DNA of 64,000 nt from Chthoniobacterales bacterium (GCA_039930045.1 JBDSQB010000010.1:144264-208263), one strand, 5' to 3'. Counted from the first letter of the stretch, positions 9,481-19,319 are shown. Numbers and translations: made by a program. The notes: a model not told the origin generated them from the sequence alone.

Positions 9481-10047
9481 ATGCCCACCAAGAAAAATGA
9501 GTTGTCGCCCCAGCAACGTGAGGGGTTGTTTCGGGTGTTAAAAGCCCGGTTTGAGAAACATGTGAGTCGTCATCCCAGTGTGGAATGGGCGAAAGTCCAA
9601 TCACGGCTCGAAGCGAGTCCCGAGAAGCTGTGGTCGCTCTTGGAAATGGAAAAAACCGGTGGAGAGCCCGATGTGGTGAGTCAGGATGCGCAGACGGGGG
9701 AAGTCGTTTTCAACGATTGCTCGTCGGAAACTCCGAAAGGTCGCGTGAGTGTTTGTTACGACCGTGCCGGGCTGGAATCGAGGAAGGAGCATCGACCCGC
9801 CAACACCGCGATCGACATGGCGACGGAGATGGGCATCGAGCTGCTCACCGAGGAGGAATACCTGGAACTGCAAAAGCTGGGCGAGTTTGACTTAAAGACT
9901 TCGAGCTGGGTGAAAACGCCGGACAATATCCGTCAACTCGGCGGCGCGCTGTATTGCGACTGCCGTTACGGACGGGTCTTCACAGGGCACAACGGCGCGC
10001 AGTCTTACTACGCCGCCCGGGCCTTTCGCGGCTCGCTGCGGGTCTGA
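9481..10047 (+). CDS. DUF4256 family protein
   Basis: The 188 residues match the DUF4256 pattern from end to end: 'WAKVQSRLEASPEKLWSLLEMEKTGGEPDVV', 'SVCYDRAGLESRKEHRPANTAIDMA', 'MGIELLTEEEYLELQKLGEFD', 'YYAARAFRGSLRV'. The biochemical role of the family is not established. It is compact and soluble with no signal peptide, and monocistronic as far as can be seen. Confidence 0.88.
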   Translation: MPTKKNELSPQQREGLFRVLKARFEKHVSRHPSVEWAKVQSRLEASPEKLWSLLEMEKTGGEPDVVSQDAQTGEVVFNDCSSETPKGRVSVCYDRAGLESRKEHRPANTAIDMATEMGIELLTEEEYLELQKLGEFDLKTSSWVKTPDNIRQLGGALYCDCRYGRVFTGHNGAQSYYAARAFRGSLRV

Positions 10048-10146
10048 CCGTTTAGAGGAGAGGGTGCCGTTCCCTCGTCAGGCTGCATATATTGCATTGG
10101 AACTCGCGCCACTGACACGCAGCTCTTGGCGGAGAGCCATCTTCCT

Positions 10147-11058
10147 TTACCAATTGAAGTGCTGAATGCCATAAACCAGCGCAGCTCCGAAGTAGCCGGT
10201 GAAGCTGACGAGAAGGATGCCTGCGACGAGGGTGGTGCGGAATGAATAGCGCCAGAGCCGGGGTTGACCCACCTTGTGCGCCATTTCGGAGATGATGGCG
10301 AGGCCAACAGCCCAAACGGCGGTGCCGGTCCCGAGCCAGCGGTGCCATTCCATGATGTGCGCCAGTTCGCCTGTATGCGGCGAGGCGTTGCACCAGCCGA
10401 GGAGCGCGGTGAGGACGGCGCTGATCGCTCCAAGCATGACGCAGAAGCGGACGGTGGATTTCCAGTTGGGTTTGCGCGTGCGTTTCCACATCACCTCAGC
10501 CGGAAAGGCGGCAATGAGGAGCGCAATGGGGAAATGCGCGGAGGGCGGATGAAACTGACCAAGCGCGCGGATGAGGCGCGGGATGAGAGGAAGATCGGTG
10601 CGTCCGCGTGGCGGAGTTTTCTGAGCGGAGTTTGGGAGCGGACTGGCCTGGGCACCGGCGTCGATCCAGCGTTTGACGGTGTCTTTCTCCTGCGTGGTTA
10701 GCGGGGGAACTGTCGCGTCATCGCCTGGCATTTCTTCATTCTCCACCATCAGATAAAGATCGGAGTCCTCCGCGTTGCCACGAGTCACCCAATCGGGGTT
10801 CGCGGCGACTCGAGCCAGGTCGAGAACGTAGCCAAAGTCGCCTTTGGGCCGGGCCGTGGCGCTATCGTGGCATTCAATGCATTTGGCGGCGAAAATCTGC
10901 CGCACATCACGCTCCAAATCCGGTGTGTTTTCCCCGTCGGTACTTGCGACGGGAAGAACTGCCAGCCACAACAAGCCGAGCAGGGCAATAACGGGGAGGC
11001 GAAGGTTAATGGACTTCCTCCGGACCGGGGCCGTGCGGACGGTCGCCGCCGGGGCCAC
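10147..11058 (-). CDS. Planctomycete-type cytochrome c with DUF2231 membrane domain
   Basis: The N-terminal part has a signal or anchor helix (residues 19-40) and a c-type haem motif CIECH (60-64) with a distal 'MPGDD' Met, as in the cytochrome c domains common in Planctomycetes and Verrucomicrobia. The C-terminal part is a DUF2231-like domain starting 'HPPSAHFPIALL' with about four membrane helices. The start is GTG 11058, which overlaps the upstream gene by 53 bp; no other standard start precedes the signal helix. It is probably co-transcribed with the cytochrome b562-like gene and may have a redox role. Confidence 0.75.
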   Translation of the reverse strand: MAPAATVRTAPVRRKSINLRLPVIALLGLLWLAVLPVASTDGENTPDLERDVRQIFAAKCIECHDSATARPKGDFGYVLDLARVAANPDWVTRGNAEDSDLYLMVENEEMPGDDATVPPLTTQEKDTVKRWIDAGAQASPLPNSAQKTPPRGRTDLPLIPRLIRALGQFHPPSAHFPIALLIAAFPAEVMWKRTRKPNWKSTVRFCVMLGAISAVLTALLGWCNASPHTGELAHIMEWHRWLGTGTAVWAVGLAIISEMAHKVGQPRLWRYSFRTTLVAGILLVSFTGYFGAALVYGIQHFNW

Positions 11059-11521
11059 CCTTTTTGACTCCCAAATCCTTGTGACCGCTCTTCTTCACGT
11101 CGTTTAGCTTGTCGAGTTGCGCCTTGATGGCCACCGCGTCACCCGCTGTGATCAACTCTTTGAGTGTGGTCAACTCAGTGGAAAGCGTGTCCATATCTTT
11201 GTGGTAGATCTCCAGCGCTTTTGCTTGGTCCGCTTCCGGTAATTTGGCAACTTGGGAAGGAATCATTGTCTTGGCAGCCTCAGAGTTTGCCAGCATTTCC
11301 GAGACGAGTTTCAGGGAACTCTCCTTTTGCGCGGCATCGGAATATTGGCGGCTGAGTTTGCGCATATTCCGGTTGAGAGCCTCCATCTCTTTGTGTAACG
11401 GGGAGTCGTCATGTTTCTCACCATGTCCGGCAGGAGGCGCGCTCGGAGGCAGGGCTTCTTGAGCTGATAGAAGCGGGAGAAAGGCCAGGGCCAGAACGAC
11501 GGGAAGGCAGATTTTTTTCAT
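11006..11521 (-). CDS. Secreted cytochrome b562-like protein
   Basis: The 171-residue protein has a clear signal peptide 'MKKICLPVVLALAFLPLLSA'. The mature part is a helical bundle: a 'MEALNRNMRKLSRQ' helix near the N-terminus and 'LDKLNDVKKSGHKDLG' near the C-terminus, positions suited to the Met and His haem ligands of cytochrome b562. The 53-bp overlap with the cytochrome c gene downstream supports a shared operon. Haem binding is inferred. Confidence 0.6.
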   Translation of the reverse strand: MKKICLPVVLALAFLPLLSAQEALPPSAPPAGHGEKHDDSPLHKEMEALNRNMRKLSRQYSDAAQKESSLKLVSEMLANSEAAKTMIPSQVAKLPEADQAKALEIYHKDMDTLSTELTTLKELITAGDAVAIKAQLDKLNDVKKSGHKDLGVKKGGPGGDRPHGPGPEEVH

Positions 11522-11603
11522 AGATGGTGCGGCGGTAAGACGAAAGGGGGAACCCGGCACCGGTGGCAGAGCTGCTTTCAAAAATGAGGTTTGTGACTGC
11601 CCT

Positions 11604-12143
11604 TTACTTCAACGCTCCCTCGATAGCGCTGACTAGAGCCGGATCCTCGGGTTGCATCTTCGGCTCGAAACGCGCGAGGACTTCGCCGTCTTTGCTGATG
11701 AGAAATTTACCGAAGTTCCATTTCACTTCTCCGGGGAATTTCGCGCTGCTGTTGGTCAGGGCGGCGTAGAGCGGAGTCTGGTCTGGACCTTTGACGTGGA
11801 TTTTGTCGAGAATGGGGAAGGTGACGCCGTATTTCACGCTGCAAAACTCCCGGATTTCACCCGTGCTGCCGGGCTCCTGATTGCCGAAGTCGTTGCAAGG
11901 GAAGCCGAGGACGACGAGACCTTGCGGCTGGTAGGTTTTCGCGAGTTTTTCGAGACCCGTGTATTGCGGAGTGTTGCCGCAACGCGAGGCTACGTTGACC
12001 ACGAGCCAGGCCTTGCCCTTGAAGTCGGCGAGCGAGGTCACTTTGCCTTCCATCGTCATGAAAGGGATGTTGGCCACACCCTGCGAATGCGCCACGCGGG
12101 TGAGGAGGCAGGCGGCGAGAAGGAACACTAGGGAAAATCTCAT
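11604..12143 (-). CDS. Glutathione-peroxidase-family protein, exported
   Basis: The GPx fold is evident: 'VVNVASRCGNTPQYTGLEKL' with peroxidatic Cys55, 'VLGFPCNDFGNQEPGS' and 'VKWNFGKFLI' with the conserved Trp and Asn. It uses Cys, not Sec. The N-terminal 20 residues form a signal peptide, so it probably removes peroxides in the periplasm using a thiol reductant. The start at 12143 fits the signal peptide; the frame extends further upstream but without a sensible N-terminus. Confidence 0.93.
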   Translation of the reverse strand: MRFSLVFLLAACLLTRVAHSQGVANIPFMTMEGKVTSLADFKGKAWLVVNVASRCGNTPQYTGLEKLAKTYQPQGLVVLGFPCNDFGNQEPGSTGEIREFCSVKYGVTFPILDKIHVKGPDQTPLYAALTNSSAKFPGEVKWNFGKFLISKDGEVLARFEPKMQPEDPALVSAIEGALK

Positions 12144-12271
12144 ATCACCATGAAAGACGTTTTCCGAGCAAAAAGTCAATCGCCGCGAGGACATTCTGAA
12201 CAGTCCCGCAGAAATAAGCTCCGCTTCAACGTTGCGGAGTGAGTGGAGTTAGGTCGCGATGGCCGTCTTGA

Positions 12272-12808
12272 TTAGACTGAAAGTCGGCCTTCGATGGAGT
12301 CGTCAAGCGTCTTTCCAATGGTCGCGCCGATGAGCATCTTGATTCCTGCGACGGCCTGTCCGTGCTTCGTGTCCCAGTAATAACCTTCCGTGGGCGTGAC
12401 TTTGATGACAGTGATTCGTGGGTCGTCCACGCCGCCGGTGAACCACGTTTTGATGACCGGTTCCCAAAGTTCTTTGATCTTATCGTGGTCGCGCGAAATG
12501 CTCGCAGTGCCCTGGATGAGCAGAAAATCCGAATGCGTCGAGCCTTGGAAGTAGAGCCTGACTGAGGGATCGATGGCGACTTCGAGGTTTTTGTGGCTGT
12601 CGTCGGCACTCAGAAACCAGAAATTTCCCGAGTCATCGACCTTCTGCACGCTCATTGGGCGCGCCCCGTGGGGTCCATGCGTCGCCTCGGCGGTAACGAA
12701 GAAACAAGTCGGCGTTTTTTCGATCAGCTCCTGGATTTTCTCGATGGCTTTCGCGCCGCGGAGGTCTTCGTGATTGTCTTCTGGCTGCTGTTGATTGATG
12801 GAGTCCAT
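12272..12808 (-). CDS. Pyridoxamine 5'-phosphate oxidase-like flavin-binding protein
   Basis: The 178-residue split-barrel protein of the 'general stress protein 26' type has 'TCFFVTAEATHGPHGARPMSVQKVDDSGNFWFLSADDSHK' and 'RLYFQGSTHSDFLLIQGTASIS'. Such proteins bind FMN or related cofactors. The start at 12808 ('MDSINQQQ') was preferred over 12862. The CoA-binding gene diverges just upstream. Confidence 0.82.
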   Translation of the reverse strand: MDSINQQQPEDNHEDLRGAKAIEKIQELIEKTPTCFFVTAEATHGPHGARPMSVQKVDDSGNFWFLSADDSHKNLEVAIDPSVRLYFQGSTHSDFLLIQGTASISRDHDKIKELWEPVIKTWFTGGVDDPRITVIKVTPTEGYYWDTKHGQAVAGIKMLIGATIGKTLDDSIEGRLSV

Positions 12809-12882
12809 GTAGTCGATAAATCGTTTGCCGGAGGGCTTGCGGCTGTGTTTGCGGAACGCCATGGAGCGCGGCAGATTTCCTC

Positions 12883-13257
12883 ATGCCCAGCATCGCGATC
12901 ATTGGAGCCTCAAATGACTCAGGGAAATATGGCCACGCCGCAGTGCTGGCGTTTCTCCAGGCGGGCTGGGTAGTGCATCCGGTGAATCCGAAGGAGCAAG
13001 AAGTCGCCGGGTTAAAGGCCTATGCGTCCATCGTGGACGTGCCGCAGCCGGTGGATTGGGTAAGCCTCTATGTGCCACCGACCGTCGGGGAGTCATTGCT
13101 GCCCGGGTTGGCGCAAGTGGATGCGAGCGAGGTGTGGTTCAATCCGGGTTCGGCCACATCGGAACTCCTCCGCGGGGCTCAGGAGCAATTAACCGCCAAA
13201 GTCGTCTCCGGCTGCACGATTCGTGCGATCGGGATGGACCCGAAGGATTACTTCTAA
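12883..13257 (+). CDS. CoA-binding domain protein (YccU-like)
   Basis: The 124 residues form a single Rossmann-type CoA-binding domain: 'IAIIGASNDSGKYGHAAVLAFLQAGWVVHPVNPKEQEVAG', 'VDWVSLYVPPTVGESLL' and 'EVWFNPGSATSELL'. The physiological role of these stand-alone proteins is unclear. It is divergent from the PNPOx-like gene. Confidence 0.88.
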   Translation: MPSIAIIGASNDSGKYGHAAVLAFLQAGWVVHPVNPKEQEVAGLKAYASIVDVPQPVDWVSLYVPPTVGESLLPGLAQVDASEVWFNPGSATSELLRGAQEQLTAKVVSGCTIRAIGMDPKDYF

Positions 13258-13359
13258 CTCGACTCCTAACTTTTCGGGTGGAATCCGGCTCGCATTTGTG
13301 ACAGATTGATCACCCCTCTTTGGGGAACTGTTTATGTTTGTTTTTTCCCCAGCCCGGCA

Positions 13360-16300
13360 ATGACTGCGCCCATTTCCCCCGCCGACGAGACGGCCCGGCT
13401 GGCGGCTCTGCGCGATTACGACATTCTCGACACGCCACCGGAGTCGAAATATGACGAGATCACCAAGCTGGCGGCGGAAATTTGCGGCACTCCCATCGCC
13501 ACGATCACCCTCGTGGACGATTCGCGCCAGTGGTTCAAATCCAGAATCGGGTTGGAGATGAATGGCGGACCGCGTGAGCACTCTTTCTGTGCTCATGCCT
13601 TGGAGAGCCCTGACTTGCTCATCGTGCAGAAACCATTGGAAGACCCCCGCTTTTCCAACAACCCATACGTGGTGGCGCCCGACGGGATCCGGTTCTATGC
13701 CGGAGCGCCGCTGATCACTACGACGGGGCAGATTCTGGGAACTCTGTGCGTGATCGACCGGGTCGAGCGCCAGCTCACGCCGATGCAGGAGCACGCGCTG
13801 CAAGTGTTGAGCCGCAACGTGATGACCGAGATGGATTTGCGTCGTCAGATTCGCGAGGAAAAGCGCATGACGGCCCTGCTTCACGAGACGCAGGAGATTG
13901 CCAAGATGGGAAGCTGGGAACTCAATCTCGTGACGCAGCAATCCACTTGGTCCATGGAGACGAGCGCTTTGTTTGGCATCGAGCTGAAGGATTTCGGCAG
14001 AACGATGGAGGCGTTTCTCGAGTTTGTGCTGCCAGAGGATCGTCATTTGCTGAACCGCGCCGAAATGGGATCTGACTGGGAGGTGGAATTTCGCATTCGC
14101 CGACGCGACACTGGCGAGATTCGCTGGATGTCGGCGCGTGGGAAACTCGTCACCGACGAAAATGGGAAACCCCTTCGCCGTCTAGGCAGCGTGATGGACA
14201 TCACAGAGCGAAAATCTTCCGAGGCCGGGCTGCGTGAGAGCGAGGAACGCTACCGCTGGCTTTTCGAGCACAACCCGCATCCGATGTGGGTCTATGATGT
14301 GAATACGCTGCGATTCCTCGCGGTAAACCATATGGCCGTCGCCATGTATGGCTATTCGCAGGAAGAATTTCTCCAGCTCTCTCTCGTCGACATCCGCCCG
14401 CCGGAGGATGTGCCTACCCTGTATAAAACATTGGCCGAGTTGGGCTCGGCTCCCTCCCAATCCGGCGTCTGGCGGCATCGGCGCAAGGACGGGAGCGCGA
14501 TTCAGGTCGAAGTCAGTTCGCTGCAATTGGACTTCCATGGTTCTCCGGCCCGTCTGGTTCTCGCGCTCGATGTAACTGCACGCATCACGGCGTTGAATGC
14601 TCTGCAACAAAGCGAAGAGCGTTTCCGCCGCACTTTCCAAAACGCAGCCACTGGGATGGTCATCGCCAGCTTCGACGGGACGTTTCTCGAAACCAACGCC
14701 GCCTACCGGCAGATGGTCGACTACAGCGAAACCGAACTGCAATCTCAGGATGTTTTTTCCATCACCGTTCCCGAGGACCGGAAACGCGACGAGAGCTTGA
14801 TCGCCGATGTGCGGGAAGGCCGCCGCGAGAGCTGCGTTTACGAGAAGCGTTATCTCCGAAAAGATGGCCGCGTCGTCTGGAGCCAGATCAGCCTGTCGGT
14901 CATTCGCGATCCGATAAGTCAGGAGTCGAGTTTCATCGCAGTCACGGAGGACATCACCGCGCGCAAGCAGGCCGAGGAGGAGCGCGACCGGTTTTTCAAC
15001 TACTCGATGGACATGCTCTGCGTGGCCAATTTCGATGGTTGGTTTGAAATCGTGAATCCCGCCTGGACCAGCACGCTCGGCTGGTCGGCGGAGGAACTCA
15101 CCACCCGTCCCTCGGTGGAATTTGTCCACCCCGAGGACCACGACATCACCCTCGCGACCCGGGAAAAAATCCTCCACGGCGTGCCTGTCCGCGACTTCGA
15201 GAATCGCTACCTCTGCAAGGACGGGACCCATCGCTGGCTCTCCTGGAACGTCTATCCCATGCCGGAGTCGCGCCAGGTCTTCGGGGTGGCTCGCGACATT
15301 ACGCATCGTCATGAGAGCGAGGAGCAAAGAAAACGCGACGGACAGCGACTGAGCGAGCAGGCCGCCCTGCTCGACAGCGCCCAGGAGGCCATTCATGTGA
15401 AGGATCTCGCCGGGCGCATCATCTACTGGAACAAAGGTGCCGAACGCACCTACGGCTGGACCTCCGAGGAGGCGATGGGCAAGAATTCCGTGGAGTTGCT
15501 CTTCAAGGATCCAACTCAATACGATGCGATTCTCAACGCCATCATTTCCACCGGGGAATGGCGGGGAGAAGTGGCCCAGCGCAGCAAGGATGGCAGTGAC
15601 CTGACCATGGACGTGCACTGCACCGTCGTTAATGACAGCGAGGGCCGGCCTAAATCCGTTCTCTCCATCGCCACAGACATCACGGAAAAGAAAAAACTCG
15701 AAGCCCAGTTCCTGCGCGCCCAGCGGATGGAGAGCATCGGCACGCTGGCGGGCGGCATCGCGCACGACCTCAACAACATGCTGGCCCCCATCATGATGTC
15801 GCTGGAAATCCTGAAAATGAAATTCCCCGACAAAGACACCGAGGCATTGCTCAACACCCTGCTCAGCAGCGCCGAGCGCGGCTCCGACCTGGTCAGGCAG
15901 GTGCTCTCCTTTGCCCGTGGCGTCGAAGGCCAGCGCGTCGTCGTGGATCTCATTCACATCCTGCGCGACATCCAGAAAATCGCCCGCGAAACGTTCCCTA
16001 AGTCGATCACGTGTGAGCTTAATATCGGCCGCGACCTCTGGACGATCACCGGCGACCACACGCAGTTGCACCAAGTCTTTCTCAACCTCTGCGTCAATGC
16101 CCGCGACGCCATGCCGCGGGGCGGTCGTCTCTCCATCGACGTGCAAAACGTCCGGCTGGATGAAACTTACGTGTCGATGAACCCCGAGGCGCGGCCCGGC
16201 GATTACGTTCGGATCACCGTCGCCGACACGGGCGAGGGCATTCCGCCGGAAGTGCGCGACAAGATTTTTGAGCCGTTTTTCACCACCAAAGTCGTGGGCC

Positions 16301-16866
16301 AGGGCACCGGGCTCGGGCTTTCCACCAGCATCGGAATCGTCAAAAGCCACGAGGGATTCATCGCGCTCAACAGCCAGTTGGGCGAGGGGACGCAGTTTGA
16401 GGTGTATCTCCCGGCAAACACCGTCGCGGCCTCCGCCACCGCCGCGGCATTGCTTCCCAAACCGCTCCCGTGCGGCAACGGCGAATGGATTCTCGTCGTG
16501 GACGATGAGCAGATCCTCCGCGAGACCGTGCAGAAGACGCTGGAACATTTCGGCTACCGCACCCTGCTCGCCGCTCACGGCGTCGAGGCGCTTGCGATCT
16601 ACGCGCAGAACCAACAAAAAATCGACCTGGTCCTCACCGACATGGCCATGCCCGTGATGGACGGCCCGGCCACGATCCTCGCTTTGAAGGCGATCAATCC
16701 GGAAGTCAAAGTCATCGGCTCCAGCGGCTTGTCTTCCAATGAACATGTGGCCCAGGAAGTCGGAATGGCCGTTCCCTATTTCGTGCCGAAACCTTACACG
16801 GCAGAGACGCTCCTGAAGACCATCCGCCACGCGCTCACCGGGCGGCACCCGGACGAGTTGCAGTGA
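13360..16866 (+). CDS. GAF/multi-PAS hybrid sensor histidine kinase with receiver domain
   Basis: The 1168-residue protein has an N-terminal GAF domain (about 12-155), then five PAS/PAC units, each ending in a 'D(I/V)T(E/A)R/K' PAC tail (about 165-760). Next come HisKA with 'GTLAGGIAHDLNNML' (phospho-His about 802), HATPase_c with 'NLCVNARDAM', 'DTGEGIPPE' and 'GTGLGLST', and a C-terminal receiver with Asp about 1094 in 'VLTDMAMPVMDG'. No transmembrane helix is visible, so it is a cytoplasmic sensor. ATG 13360 gives the usual 'DETARLAALRDYDILDTPPE' GAF opening. No response regulator gene lies nearby. Confidence 0.95.
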   Translation: MTAPISPADETARLAALRDYDILDTPPESKYDEITKLAAEICGTPIATITLVDDSRQWFKSRIGLEMNGGPREHSFCAHALESPDLLIVQKPLEDPRFSNNPYVVAPDGIRFYAGAPLITTTGQILGTLCVIDRVERQLTPMQEHALQVLSRNVMTEMDLRRQIREEKRMTALLHETQEIAKMGSWELNLVTQQSTWSMETSALFGIELKDFGRTMEAFLEFVLPEDRHLLNRAEMGSDWEVEFRIRRRDTGEIRWMSARGKLVTDENGKPLRRLGSVMDITERKSSEAGLRESEERYRWLFEHNPHPMWVYDVNTLRFLAVNHMAVAMYGYSQEEFLQLSLVDIRPPEDVPTLYKTLAELGSAPSQSGVWRHRRKDGSAIQVEVSSLQLDFHGSPARLVLALDVTARITALNALQQSEERFRRTFQNAATGMVIASFDGTFLETNAAYRQMVDYSETELQSQDVFSITVPEDRKRDESLIADVREGRRESCVYEKRYLRKDGRVVWSQISLSVIRDPISQESSFIAVTEDITARKQAEEERDRFFNYSMDMLCVANFDGWFEIVNPAWTSTLGWSAEELTTRPSVEFVHPEDHDITLATREKILHGVPVRDFENRYLCKDGTHRWLSWNVYPMPESRQVFGVARDITHRHESEEQRKRDGQRLSEQAALLDSAQEAIHVKDLAGRIIYWNKGAERTYGWTSEEAMGKNSVELLFKDPTQYDAILNAIISTGEWRGEVAQRSKDGSDLTMDVHCTVVNDSEGRPKSVLSIATDITEKKKLEAQFLRAQRMESIGTLAGGIAHDLNNMLAPIMMSLEILKMKFPDKDTEALLNTLLSSAERGSDLVRQVLSFARGVEGQRVVVDLIHILRDIQKIARETFPKSITCELNIGRDLWTITGDHTQLHQVFLNLCVNARDAMPRGGRLSIDVQNVRLDETYVSMNPEARPGDYVRITVADTGEGIPPEVRDKIFEPFFTTKVVGQGTGLGLSTSIGIVKSHEGFIALNSQLGEGTQFEVYLPANTVAASATAAALLPKPLPCGNGEWILVVDDEQILRETVQKTLEHFGYRTLLAAHGVEALAIYAQNQQKIDLVLTDMAMPVMDGPATILALKAINPEVKVIGSSGLSSNEHVAQEVGMAVPYFVPKPYTAETLLKTIRHALTGRHPDELQ

Positions 16867-16878
16867 AATGGAGCCGGC

Positions 16879-18120
16879 TCAGACTTGGCCGAGCACGGCG
16901 CAACTGTTGATTCCGCCAAAGCCGAAGCTGTTGGTTAGTATGTAACTCAACTTCTTTTCGCGGCCCTCATTCGGCACCACATCGAGCGGACAGGCCGGGT
17001 CGGGCGTCTCGTAATTCAGCGTCGGGGGCACCCAGTTATTCTCCAGCGCGAGCGCGCAAATGATCGCTTCCATCGCGCCCGTGGCTCCGAGCGGATGCGC
17101 CGTGTAAGCCTTCGTTCCGCTGATCGGAATGCGACTCGCCACCTCGTGTCCGAGCGCTTTCTGGACGCAGAAACACTCGTTGGCGTCGTTCATTTGAGTC
17201 GAACTCGCATGGCCGTTGATGTAGTCAATCTGGTCGCCGTTCACCTTGGCATCGGCCAGCGCATCGTTGATCGCCTTCGTGCAAGCCTCGCCGCTCGGCA
17301 GCGGAGTCGTCATGTGATGCGCGTCGTTGTTCAGACTGTAACCCAGCACCTCGCCGTAAATGTGCGCGCCGCGTTTTTTGGCGTGCTCGTATTCCTCGAT
17401 GATCAGGCTCGCCGCGCCCTCGCCCATGACGAATCCATCGCGGTTTAAGTCGAATGGACGGCAGCTTTCCGCCGGGTCGCCGGTCCATTGCGACATCGTT
17501 TTGATGAACGCAAACGCGCCATACGTCAGCGGACTCAGCGGCGCTTCGGCCGCGCCTGCGACCATCACATCGGCCCAGCCATCGCGGATGTAACGCAGTG
17601 CCTCGCCGATGGCCACCGTGCCGCTGGCGCACGAGTTGGAGTTCGTTGTGCCCACGCCGCGCAGACCGCATTCGATGGCGATATTGGAGTGCGCCGAGCC
17701 GCCGAAGACTTGCAAGGCCAGCGTCTGATGCACCGCGCGCGGTCCTTTTTTCACAAAGAGCGCGTGCTGGCCCTCGGCGTTGGCAATGCCAGCGAGCGCT
17801 GTGCCGTAGCTCACGCCAATGCGATCCGTCGGGTTCTCGGGAGTCGCCACGATGCCGGCGTCCTCCAGCGCGAGCTTGGCCGAGGCCACGGCAAATTGCG
17901 CGTAACGATCCAGACGTTTCAGCCGGTGCGGTGGAAAGAAACGAGTTCCATCCCAATCGGCGATCTGCCCGGCGCAATGCGCGCGATAGAGCGTGGTGTC
18001 GAACTCCGTGAGACGGGTGATGCCGCTCTTTTGCGCGAGCAACCCGGCCCAGAAGGCGGCCTTGCCCGTGCCGATGCAAGTGATGGGCCCCAGCCCGGTG
18101 ATGACGGCGCGACGGCTCAC
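16879..18120 (-). CDS. fabF: Beta-ketoacyl-ACP synthase II (FabF-like)
   Basis: The 413-residue thiolase-fold condensing enzyme extends acyl-ACP with malonyl-ACP. Catalytic Cys164 lies in 'TNSNSCASGTVAIG'; the two His are in 'NGHASSTQMND' and 'KAYTAHPLGATGA'. The first His motif departs from the usual NAHGTST. The start is GTG at 18120, in a GTGA overlap with the SRPBCC gene stop. That coupling hints at a specialised pathway and not the housekeeping FabF, so the gene symbol is by homology only. Confidence 0.88.
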   Translation of the reverse strand: MSRRAVITGLGPITCIGTGKAAFWAGLLAQKSGITRLTEFDTTLYRAHCAGQIADWDGTRFFPPHRLKRLDRYAQFAVASAKLALEDAGIVATPENPTDRIGVSYGTALAGIANAEGQHALFVKKGPRAVHQTLALQVFGGSAHSNIAIECGLRGVGTTNSNSCASGTVAIGEALRYIRDGWADVMVAGAAEAPLSPLTYGAFAFIKTMSQWTGDPAESCRPFDLNRDGFVMGEGAASLIIEEYEHAKKRGAHIYGEVLGYSLNNDAHHMTTPLPSGEACTKAINDALADAKVNGDQIDYINGHASSTQMNDANECFCVQKALGHEVASRIPISGTKAYTAHPLGATGAMEAIICALALENNWVPPTLNYETPDPACPLDVVPNEGREKKLSYILTNSFGFGGINSCAVLGQV

Positions 18121-18560
18121 GTGGCGGGGTTTTCCAAGTGGAGTTTCATATGTTTCAAAGTCTGTCCGGCCACATAAGAAATGAAAAAATTCCCAATGAT
18201 CAAGCCAGCGATCGGGGCGAGCCAGCGAATGCGGAAACGGAGATAATGCATGATCTCCACCAATACGCCGTCGGGCGTGTCGGTAAAAGTCCAGACGACG
18301 TTCATCCCTTTTGTAAACGCCTTCAAATGATGGAAACGCACCTGGAGTTTCTCGCGGTCGATCACTTCCTCACTCATCCAGGAAATGGGAATGCCAGTGC
18401 GGTAGCAGGCCATCTTGACGACATGCCGGTCCTTGGCGCTCTCGATGTAATCGATGTAACGGTAATGCGGCAGAATCCTCGGCCATTGCGAGAGATCGGC
18501 GGCGGCTTCAAAGATCTTTTCCTTGGAAGCGCGGATGAGAATGGAGTTGCCGGTTTGCAT
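18117..18560 (-). CDS. SRPBCC/START-like protein coupled to the ketosynthase
   Basis: The 147-residue START-like protein contains 'ASKEKIFEAAADLSQWPRILPHYRYIDYI', the polyketide cyclase/lipid-transfer pattern, and a hydrophobic C-terminal stretch ('WLAPIAGLIIGNFFISYVAGQ') that may be membrane-associated. It overlaps the ketosynthase by 4 bp and follows the RibD-like gene after 4 bp. A role in modifying or carrying the ketosynthase product is inferred from this context only. Confidence 0.78.
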   Translation of the reverse strand: MQTGNSILIRASKEKIFEAAADLSQWPRILPHYRYIDYIESAKDRHVVKMACYRTGIPISWMSEEVIDREKLQVRFHHLKAFTKGMNVVWTFTDTPDGVLVEIMHYLRFRIRWLAPIAGLIIGNFFISYVAGQTLKHMKLHLENPAT

Positions 18561-18564
18561 GATT

Positions 18565-19251
18565 TTACGGGGTTATACGCCTGACGTAGTGGCAATAGAC
18601 TTCATTGTTTTCCACGAAAAACTTTTTCAGGCGAAAATGCCGCGTCTCCGGGAGGAACGAGCTCGCCTTTCCCGTCATCGTCGGCGCGTCCTTTCCGCCA
18701 AAAATCTTCGGGGCCAGCGTGATGAACATCTCATCCAGCAAATCCTCCGCGAGCAGCGCCCGCAGCAGCGTCGGCCCGCCCTCGCAGACCACCGTGCGTA
18801 CGCCGTGATGCGACCGCAACTCGCCCAGCACCCAGCGCAGCGGGACGGTTTTCTCGTGAGTCAGATGCAACTCCGCCCTCGCTTGCAACGCCTCTCGGCT
18901 CGCCGCCGGCATCGCCTCCGTGGAGTAGATCAGCGTCGGCGCGACCGCATTGGCAAACACCCGGAGCGTCGCCGGAATCTCGCCCGAATGGGAAACCAGC
19001 ACCCGTAGCGGATGCTCCGACTGCCCGCGCGCCAGCCGTTCCGCCCGCAAGTCCTCCGCCGGAATCGTCATCGACATCTCGTCCGCCTCCGCCGTGCCGC
19101 GCCCCACCAGCAACGCATCGCCCAGCGCGCGAATCTCCAGCAACCGCCGCTTATCCCGCGCCGAGGTAAACCCCGAGGGCGTGTGGTTCCGGGTCGAGAC
19201 CTTCCCATCCGCCGTCATGGCAAAATTGGAAATCACTCGTGGCCGGCGCAT
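18565..19251 (-). CDS. RibD C-terminal/dihydrofolate-reductase-fold oxidoreductase
   Basis: The 228-residue protein has the RibD_C pattern: 'RPRVISNFAMTADGKVST', 'LRALLAEDLLDEMFITLAPKIFGG' and a 'VCEGGPTLL' NADPH-site loop. It resembles 5-amino-6-(5-phosphoribosylamino)uracil reductases, but the deaminase half of RibD is missing. It is the first gene of a three-gene minus-strand operon with the SRPBCC and ketosynthase genes. Start 19251 gives the conserved N-terminus. Confidence 0.85.
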   Translation of the reverse strand: MRRPRVISNFAMTADGKVSTRNHTPSGFTSARDKRRLLEIRALGDALLVGRGTAEADEMSMTIPAEDLRAERLARGQSEHPLRVLVSHSGEIPATLRVFANAVAPTLIYSTEAMPAASREALQARAELHLTHEKTVPLRWVLGELRSHHGVRTVVCEGGPTLLRALLAEDLLDEMFITLAPKIFGGKDAPTMTGKASSFLPETRHFRLKKFFVENNEVYCHYVRRITP

Positions 19252-19319
19252 GGCTGGGACGTTAAGGGAAAAATCCCGCTGCGCCATCCAGAAAGCGGCT
19301 CCCTGTTCGTCGCGCCTGG

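Noticed and set aside
14182-16848. 888-codon minus-strand frame opposite the sensor kinase
   Set aside because: The plus strand has clear GAF, PAS, HisKA, HATPase and receiver motifs; the minus frame is its antisense shadow.
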